DNA of 64,000 nucleotides, taken from NCBI GenBank assembly GCA_949987705.1, contig OX465281.1, positions 83,480,543 through 83,544,542 of the forward strand, written 5' to 3'. The translations under genes were made by a program, and so were the position numbers. Source of the DNA: Thereva unica (taxonomy: Eukaryota > Arthropoda > Insecta > Diptera > Therevidae). Shown one piece after another: positions 58,148 to 64,000 of the stretch (position 1 is the first letter of the stretch; every line of letters starts with the position of its first letter). The notes beneath the pieces were generated by a model that worked only from the letters and a program-made list of their open reading frames with translations, was not told the DNA's origin and did not search any database.

Positions 58148-58524
58148 AAAAAAAAAATTTTTAAAAACCGACTTCAGAAAAAAACCCGCGATGCACAAAA
58201 AAGGATGAAATAATTGTTTGTAATTCTTAACAACATCAATCCAATAAGAATGGATCTAGAAAGAAGAATCACTTTTGAAGACGGTGCTAACACATGTGGG
58301 TGATATATTAAGGGCATAAGCCTAACAAAGAAATGTAAACAATTGCTGAAGCAAGAGTTAGTGCAATCAAAGTCAACTACTACCTGGCACCGTCTTCAAA
58401 AGTGATTCTTCTTTCTAAATCCATTCTTATTGGATTGATGTTGTTAAGAATTACAAACAATTATTTCATCCTTTTTTGTGCATCGCGGGTTTTTTTCTGA
58501 AGTCGGTTTTTAAAATTTTTTTTT
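58148..58524. mobile_element. Foldback element with ~138-bp near-identical arms
   Basis: The left arm 58148-58287 (a-run, aaaaccgacttcagaaaaaa ... gaagacggtgc) is matched in reverse complement by 58387-58524 with only about one substitution and one length change. The loop is 99 bp. The outer ends are A/T homopolymers. No ORF in the arms. Confidence 0.85.
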
Positions 58525-59012
58525 ATTTCGTGCTTTTTAGTCCATTCATTTTTTAATATTGCCTGTCATTGCAAGGAGCCTACGTTTTTACGACGCCACA
58601 TAGCGAAGTGTATTCTACTTGTCACACCTTTTCATTTGATACCCATGTCTGGGGTCGCGGAGCGCAATTGCAAAATTTGATTGCGAATTGTATTGTCATG
58701 CGAATTATACGTATGTATGTGCAAAATTTGCAGTTGATCGGTTATATGGAACTGGGTCAAAATCAAGTTGCAAGATTTGTTTACACTATAGATACACACA
58801 CATACAGATCAAGATAATATAAGGCACATAAAAAGTTAAGTTGATATTGGGGAAATTAAATGTAAACAATAAACTTCTTTGATTCTTCATCCACGTCATG
58901 GTATATTTATTTATTCGATATAAACAATAGTTTTTTGAGCTGCAAATTTCGCCATAATTTCGTTCTTATCGGCTTTTGTTCTGGAAGCAAATTTACAGAC
59001 GTATTCACGTCG
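58525..59012 (+). repeat. Dispersed repeat family A, plus-orientation copy
   Basis: It aligns with the minus strand of 4893-5212 from about 58595 on, and its start (gtgctttttagtcca, tgtattctacttgtcacacc) also matches the partial copy at 29985-30110. It directly abuts the foldback, so the two may be parts of one element. Confidence 0.6.
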
Positions 59013-59097
59013 AAAACTTGTTTAATATGGAACAAAATTCCCCGAAGGAAATAAAAAAATAATTATTTTGTCGATATATAGAAAAAAAAAAGCACCG

Positions 59098-59172
59098 CAA
59101 GCCCTTGGGATCGAACTCGCACCCCACAGATCCCACAGACAAGAATACTTATCTCTAGCCCTTTGCGCTATG
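59098..59172 (-). ncRNA. tRNA-like (SINE head or tRNA pseudogene)
   Basis: The minus strand has an A-box-like tagcgcaaagggctagagat and a B-box-like gagttcgatcccaa, followed by a 3' end gcttgcggtgc. Acceptor pairing is not evident, so I regard this as a SINE or pseudogene, not a functional tRNA. Confidence 0.45.
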
Positions 59173-59251
59173 TCAAGTACTATCTGCCGCTGACCAATAT
59201 GTTAATAAATCGTTTCAGATAAAAGAAAAAGAGAAAAAGAAAAAAACCGGC

Positions 59252-59305
59252 TGGCTGCCCCGACCGGAATCGAACCTGCAACGCTAAATCGAGAAGCCGA
59301 CGCTC
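59252..59305 (-). pseudogene. 3' half of a tRNA-like sequence cut by the LINE tail
   Basis: Directly after the LINE poly(A), the minus strand reads gagcgtcggcttctcgattt, agcgttgcaggttcgattcc and ggtcggggcagcc. It has a good T-arm (GGTTCGATTCC) and an anticodon-arm-like part; the 5' half with the D arm is missing. This suggests the LINE inserted in a tRNA-derived SINE or tRNA gene, or copied into its D loop. Confidence 0.5.
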
Positions 59306-59329
59306 TTTTTTTTTTTTTTTTTTTTTTTT
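59306..59329 (-). other. Poly(A) tail of the Jockey-type LINE
   Basis: A run of 24 T on the plus strand, i.e. A24 on the LINE sense strand, ends the element. A long pure tail suggests a recent insertion. Confidence 0.8.
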
Positions 59330-60082
59330 AAGCATTTATTTCTCTTATTAACTATCTTAATATAAATTTAACTAAATGCTTAAAGTTAATTATTCTAGCC
59401 TATGCTAATCTATCTAACTTACTGGCCCTCAGCAGGCACTCTAAATTAATCTATGTCTTATATTAACTTATGCCTTTCGGCTAAAACTTATCTTTTTTAA
59501 TTTTATTTTATTTTAAAATATCATTGTAATTTATAATAATCTAAGAAAAATTAGAACAAAAAAAACTTAGACACTATGTTTATTTTATATATAAAAACTA
59601 AAATCTACTTAATCAATAACTTATTTCTAACTATCTGGGCGGGGAGCAGCGGAGACGATAAAATCGTCTCAGGTGCTCCCCGTCCAGGCGACGAACTTCC
59701 ACAGGCTCGAGTGATGCTAGAGCTCAAGCTCGTGAAAGCTCGCACCACTTACTTACAAGCTAATTAACCTAAACACAGAACTATCCGGACGGGGTACAGC
59801 GGAGGACCTGCCTCGGATGTACTCCGTCCAGGCGACGAGCTTCCACGGGCTCGTGTTAGAGAAACTAACAAAACAAACAAAGAACAGACAAACAACAAAC
59901 AAAAACAGACAGACAAGACTAACAAAAGCTCGTGGCAGATCGCACGTAAGCTTACTTAAAACTAAATCTATTACTAAGTAAAAACTATAACTAATCCTAT
60001 CTAAGCCCTAAGCTAATCATTAAAACTAGATTACATGCTAAACTAGTCTATATCTAAAGTTTTAAGGGCGAATACGCAATAT
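59330..60082 (-). other. LINE 3' UTR with two related hairpins
   Basis: About 750 bp of non-coding sequence between the ORF2 stop and the tail. Two related blocks (around 59636-59705 and 59780-59845) each contain a hairpin (ggggagca/tgctcccc and acggggtaca/tgtactccgt) followed by ccaggcgacga-cttccac. The duplicated structure may be the site recognised by the element's own RT. Confidence 0.55.
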
Positions 60083-63000
60083 TTAAGTATCCTCCAGCCA
60101 CCAGTACAGAGTACTTGCAGTGGAGGCGTCTCGTCTATCTCTCCCCGAGATTCGAGTACTGAACCTCAGGAGCTCCTGAACTTCCATATCTTCATTGCTA
60201 AATCTGTAGCGTTTATCTGTCGCAGAACGGTGTAGGTGGTAAAAGAGGGGCACCCCCGAACCATCTTGGACCAATCTTTTTCTATCTAGAAAGACAAATG
60301 CCTCTGGAGGGATAAAGCCGCGGTCACAAGCAGCTCTGTGATATTCAGCGTTCGGATAGAACGCTCCCCGAATAAGAGGATTTTCGCTCTCCGTCGCTCT
60401 TGCAATATGTCTTCGAATCAACTTGATTATGAAGTTGTCGATCCTATTAACAAATGCCTTATCGTAAAGGATATTGTTGGCGTGAAACTTCGTGAAGCCA
60501 GATTCGGGTGTTCGGTACAACCTTAAGCACGCCCTTAAGCATTGTCTTTCGAAAACCCGAAGCTTTTCCATATAGAAGGGGGATATGTTGAACCACACTG
60601 GGCAGCCATAAGTTAAAATCGGTCTGACCAAGGCTTGGTAGCAGATCACCTTTACCCGTGAGCTTAGGTGTCTGCTATAAAAAAGCCTTTTAGTCATGTG
60701 AAACGCCTTGTTTGCCTTGTCTAGAGCAACACTAACATTTCTATTGAAATATAAGTATTGATCCAGCCAAAGCCCAAGGTATTTCACTTCCGATTTGTGT
60801 TCTAACGCCTGTCCCGCGTAGTTCGAAATTCGGAATGTTTTCCAGTTTCTCTGCACATCGTACGAAGCTCTGCGTAGAGGCGTCCGGAAAAGGATCGATT
60901 CGCATTTGCCAAAGTTGATCTTCAACTTCCAATCATCACTATAGCGCTCGATTGTTTCGAAGTCACGTTGTAAGAGCGTCTGGATCACTCCAATCTTCCG
61001 CCCCGTCCTGTACACAATCAGGTCATCCGCATACGCTAATGCGAAGCGGAGTGAACTAATTAGGTCACTCGTAAAGATATTAAACAAGAGCGGCGAGTTC
61101 ACTGCGCCCTGTTGCAAACCGTTTTTAATATCAAATACCTTTCCTGATGTGAAGTTCCCACTTTTAACGATGAACTTCTTCTTGGAAATCATATTATAGA
61201 TCAAGTATAGCAGAGGTCCGGTCATCCCGTATCTGGCTAATTTGTAGAGAAGGCCCTCGATCCACACTGTATCGAACGCCTTCTCATAGTCGATCAAGCA
61301 TGCTCCGGTACACTGGCCTTTCATTAAGTTCCAGTGTATGTCTGATACCAATTTCGACGCGGCATGAATGGTGTCATGTCCCGCCCTGAAACCGAATTGG
61401 TTATCGGGAATTATATTCTTTTCCTCAACCCATTTGGACAATGATCTATTAATTACTGATTCAAAAACCTTACTGATATTCGGGAGCAGACTTATTGACC
61501 GAAGATTAGCAGGGTTACTTTTATCTTTACCCTTTTTGGGTATTGGGTACACCACTGCCGTCTTCCAGTGTCCTGGAAAATGTGCGTTGTTTAATGCATT
61601 GTTAAACAGAGTGGTATATATGTCTATGGCCACCAGGGGCAAATGTTTCAGGACGATGTTTGGAACACCGTCCACCCCAGACGACTTCTTATTGTTTAGA
61701 CGGCGAAAAGTTAGCAGGAGATCAGTTTTCGTAGTGAGAAGAGAGTTTGCTTGTGCCTCAGAAACATTATTCGCTGGGCAGTCTTCACTGAACTCGATGA
61801 TTCTTCGGTTCTCGGATTTCCAGACCTCGATCTCATTAGTTATTCTGAAATGGTTCAGCAGGGCCCTATTTTCAAGGTCAAAATTCGGCCGAACACAAGT
61901 GTTCACCGAATAAATTCCTTGATAGTAGGCCCCCACTAAATCCACTTTCTCCTGCTCGTCCTCTATACAATAATTATCGTCGACAATACTGGTTTCTTCG
62001 GGATCTATGTTCGCAGACCTCAGTAGTTCCTGGTTAGCCAGGGTCCTGGGGATACGCAACTTGTCCAACCGGTTATGTGTTTTACTCCTAAAGATTTTAT
62101 TTATCTGTGGGAACATGCTCGCGCTATTAGTTTGAATAGCACGAATCTTTTTGTTCCAGTACAGATTCACAGACTGTGAGAATTGTTGTTTGAGGAGTTG
62201 TTGGAGGTTTTTCATAACCGATTTAAGAGTTACGATCTCCGGACTCTGTCTATCCTGAAACTGGCGGTGTAGGGATTTCAGTCTCGTCAGTATTCTACTT
62301 TTATGTTTTTGTAGTGCGTCGATTGTAGCGTTCTTGTAACAATCTGTACTGTTCTTTTTCTTTGTCCGTGGTATGGTTTTGTCCATAGTCTGCACAATGA
62401 GGTTGTCCATATCTTTCAGATATGCATCAATCTCATTGTTAGTCAAATTCCTAGTTGTGGGAGGTAATAGTCTGTTATTCTGTATTGCCCTCTCCATAGC
62501 CTTCTCGAACTTTGGCCAGTGCATCTTCTGGTAGGCAAAAGGATGCACTTCGCAGTATTCGAGGAGTTCCATGGAGTCGTCAGGGACTTGTACTGTTATT
62601 TCTAGTCCTTGGTGGTCGCTGTCGTACGGCACTGTCGTTAGACAGTTTGTCACGTTTGTGTTTACCCCTAGTACGGCCATCCGAGAGTCTAACAAGCATA
62701 TATCCAGAAAAGAACCGCCATTTGGGTATGATGGCATGTCCGTAGCGTAAAGATTTACTTTTCGCTGAATTCTATTCTGAGCCAACCAGTCATTCAGTTG
62801 GTTGCCCCTGATGTTAGCCGTTTGATTTCCCCATGCCGCATGGCGTGCGTTTAAATCTCCGGCCAACAAGTAAAAATTTTGCTCCGATTCCAGATGGAGA
62901 GTTTGAAAAAGAGAGCTCATTTCCTCTATAAATCGTCTGGATTGGGAGGTTTGGGGTGCGTACGCGGCTATTATATACAACCTTCTGCCACTGGACAGAG

Positions 63001-63316
63001 GGAGGTATATAACGCACGCTTCTAACACCCGAAACTTTGCGATGTCCCTGCTATACATGATCTTGTATTTAAGGGTGGTCTTTACTAGTATTAGTAGGCC
63101 CCCAGCTTGTGTGGCATTAGGTCTATCTCTCCTAATTACCACATAATCTTTGTAATCCACTTTGTGTTTCTCGCTTAGTTTGGTTTCACTAGCAAGAAGC
63201 ACATCAGGATTTTGGTTTTGCAAAAGAGTCAGTAAATTCGCCCTTCTTTCGTTTCTTATCAGCGAATTGACGTTCACCGCAATGACCTTGATCGTGTCCT
63301 CCCTGCGTAAAGCCAT
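60083..63316 (-). CDS. Jockey-type LINE ORF2: endonuclease-reverse transcriptase (1077 aa, intact)
   Basis: A single open frame. The N-terminal ~240 residues form an apurinic-like endonuclease: VNVNSL near residue 15, catalytic Glu in ASETKL (~43), AAYAPQ, GDLNARHAAW (~152) and SDHQGLE (~232). The RT follows: KSSGVDGVPN, YPIPKKGKDKSNPANLRSIS, DNQFGFRAGH, ACLIDYEKAFDTVW, GLQQGAVNSPLLFNI and the catalytic box AYADDLIVY (~760). A thumb with VKYLGLWLDQ and RPILTYGCPVW completes it. No RNase H is present, which together with the zinc-knuckle ORF1 fits the Jockey clade. ORF2 starts eight bases after the ORF1 stop. Length and intact motifs indicate a young, possibly active copy. It nicks target DNA and copies its RNA into it. 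Confidence 0.93.
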   Translation of the reverse strand: MALRREDTIKVIAVNVNSLIRNERRANLLTLLQNQNPDVLLASETKLSEKHKVDYKDYVVIRRDRPNATQAGGLLILVKTTLKYKIMYSRDIAKFRVLEACVIYLPLSSGRRLYIIAAYAPQTSQSRRFIEEMSSLFQTLHLESEQNFYLLAGDLNARHAAWGNQTANIRGNQLNDWLAQNRIQRKVNLYATDMPSYPNGGSFLDICLLDSRMAVLGVNTNVTNCLTTVPYDSDHQGLEITVQVPDDSMELLEYCEVHPFAYQKMHWPKFEKAMERAIQNNRLLPPTTRNLTNNEIDAYLKDMDNLIVQTMDKTIPRTKKKNSTDCYKNATIDALQKHKSRILTRLKSLHRQFQDRQSPEIVTLKSVMKNLQQLLKQQFSQSVNLYWNKKIRAIQTNSASMFPQINKIFRSKTHNRLDKLRIPRTLANQELLRSANIDPEETSIVDDNYCIEDEQEKVDLVGAYYQGIYSVNTCVRPNFDLENRALLNHFRITNEIEVWKSENRRIIEFSEDCPANNVSEAQANSLLTTKTDLLLTFRRLNNKKSSGVDGVPNIVLKHLPLVAIDIYTTLFNNALNNAHFPGHWKTAVVYPIPKKGKDKSNPANLRSISLLPNISKVFESVINRSLSKWVEEKNIIPDNQFGFRAGHDTIHAASKLVSDIHWNLMKGQCTGACLIDYEKAFDTVWIEGLLYKLARYGMTGPLLYLIYNMISKKKFIVKSGNFTSGKVFDIKNGLQQGAVNSPLLFNIFTSDLISSLRFALAYADDLIVYRTGRKIGVIQTLLQRDFETIERYSDDWKLKINFGKCESILFRTPLRRASYDVQRNWKTFRISNYAGQALEHKSEVKYLGLWLDQYLYFNRNVSVALDKANKAFHMTKRLFYSRHLSSRVKVICYQALVRPILTYGCPVWFNISPFYMEKLRVFERQCLRACLRLYRTPESGFTKFHANNILYDKAFVNRIDNFIIKLIRRHIARATESENPLIRGAFYPNAEYHRAACDRGFIPPEAFVFLDRKRLVQDGSGVPLFYHLHRSATDKRYRFSNEDMEVQELLRFSTRISGRDRRDASTASTLYWWLEDT

Positions 63317-63324
63317 TAAACAGC

Positions 63325-64000
63325 TTACCCAGAGATGGTTTCTGTCGTAAAGAAAGCCGAGTATACTAAATCTAAACGGGCATTTTGCTCGTTTAGTTGT
63401 CTTTGTAGCTGGGCGATTTGCCCTTGGATGGATAAGAGCACCGCTTTCAGCTCGCTGTCCCCAGAACTTGCTGCAGGCGCAGCTTTTGGGGCTTGCTGTT
63501 TGGTTGTCTGGCCTCCAGTCGTCATTTGGGCGAAGGACATTCCAGGTACAACAAAGTTTTTATACATTTGCCCCTTATGGGTTTTTTGGGCCTCTAGCTG
63601 TTCTTTACGCGCCTTAATGCGTTGCTTGAACTCTGCATATTTAGGACATCCTCTATAATTAGCAGGATGTCCGTTAGATCTGCAGAGTACACAGAGCAAC
63701 TTGGTTTTATCCGCGACTTTTTCCCTCCCAAGAGGGCATTCACCTTGATTGTGGGTTTTCTCACATTTGACGCATCTAAAAGCCATTTGGAAGTTAGCTG
63801 CGGCATGTCCAAACCTTTGGCAGCGCATACATTGCAGAATGTCTGCTTTTTTATTTATTTTCTCCCAAGTTACCACATGGAAGTTGAGATACCTAATATT
63901 TTTTAGGTTATCCAACCGACTGTCGGGAGTTAATTGGACCAAGAATATCGGGAGCTGCCTCTTAGTAGCACGCGAATAGCTCGTATTGAATTTTTTAACT
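63325..64000 (-). CDS. Jockey-type LINE ORF1 (gag-like, CCHC knuckles), 5' end off the window
   Basis: The frame is open from the window edge, so the protein is partial; the visible part is about 225 codons with no need for an internal start. It begins with an RRM-like region typical of Jockey gags (QLPIFLVQLTP ... LNFHVVTWEKI). Three zinc knuckles follow: CMRCQRFGHAAANF, where the last Cys is replaced by Phe; CVKCEKTHNQGEC, complete; and CVLCRSNGHPANYRGC, complete. A Gln/Ala-rich stretch and a C-terminal coiled-coil-like part (LLSIQGQIAQLQRQLNEQNA) end it. Gag binds LINE RNA. The Cys-to-Phe change in knuckle 1 is a possible lesion or sequence error. Confidence 0.85.
   Translation of the reverse strand, partial: VKKFNTSYSRATKRQLPIFLVQLTPDSRLDNLKNIRYLNFHVVTWEKINKKADILQCMRCQRFGHAAANFQMAFRCVKCEKTHNQGECPLGREKVADKTKLLCVLCRSNGHPANYRGCPKYAEFKQRIKARKEQLEAQKTHKGQMYKNFVVPGMSFAQMTTGGQTTKQQAPKAAPAASSGDSELKAVLLSIQGQIAQLQRQLNEQNARLDLVYSAFFTTETISG

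Noticed and set aside
61368..61913. 181-codon plus-strand frame
   Set aside because: It is antisense to the LINE reverse transcriptase, a shadow frame.

Overview
This is a 64-kb piece of insect nuclear DNA, almost certainly from a higher fly (Brachycera). It is AT-rich, coding sequence is sparse, introns run to kilobases, and most of the recognisable sequence is transposable elements (TEs). I found one host gene with real support, the muscle LIM-protein gene Mlp60A, on the minus strand. The call rests on exon sequences that give a CRP-type LIM domain with intact splice sites and compatible phases. The species cannot be fixed from the sequence alone.

Host gene, right to left on the minus strand. 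The start codon is in a short exon at 35445-35575. It is followed by a 9.7-kb intron, exon 2 (25594/25598-25754), a 22.5-kb intron, exon 3 (3013-3136), and two 97-nt alternatives for the next exon (2821-2917 and 2542-2638). Reading into the intron after exon 2 gives a 91-residue single-LIM protein whose TAG stop overlaps the splice donor. Splicing to exon 3 gives a longer multi-LIM protein. The two 97-nt exons have the same phases and encode alternative second halves of LIM domain 2, and including both would shift the frame. Later exons lie off the left edge. A consensus MEF2 site lies 1.2 kb upstream of the start codon.

Inside the gene (1-35 kb) the introns hold many short inverted-repeat elements (MITEs or foldbacks), a tRNA-derived SINE, a Ty3/gypsy RT scrap, tandem repeats and TA microsatellites. 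From 38 to 47.5 kb there is a dense TE nest. It contains three non-LTR remnants and a deleted Ty3/gypsy element with polypurine tract and LTR. A BEL/Pao element follows, interrupted by a 5'-truncated LINE, a MITE with a perfect 10-bp target duplication, a PIF/Harbinger element with a TAA duplication (itself invaded), and another MITE. At 47.7-50.7 kb lies an apparently complete non-autonomous Helitron carrying 22 tandem copies of a ~118-bp unit.

The right end (51-64 kb) has further MITEs, a second Helitron terminus, RNase-H-bearing LINE remnants, a 377-bp foldback with ~138-bp arms, and tRNA-like sequences. The last 4.7 kb is a nearly complete Jockey-type LINE on the minus strand. Its ORF2 of 1077 codons is intact, it has a poly(A) tail, and its ORF1 runs off the window.

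Stretches not listed as anything specific looked like ordinary AT-rich intronic or intergenic DNA. Positions of TE ends are approximate unless a duplication or terminal motif is stated.
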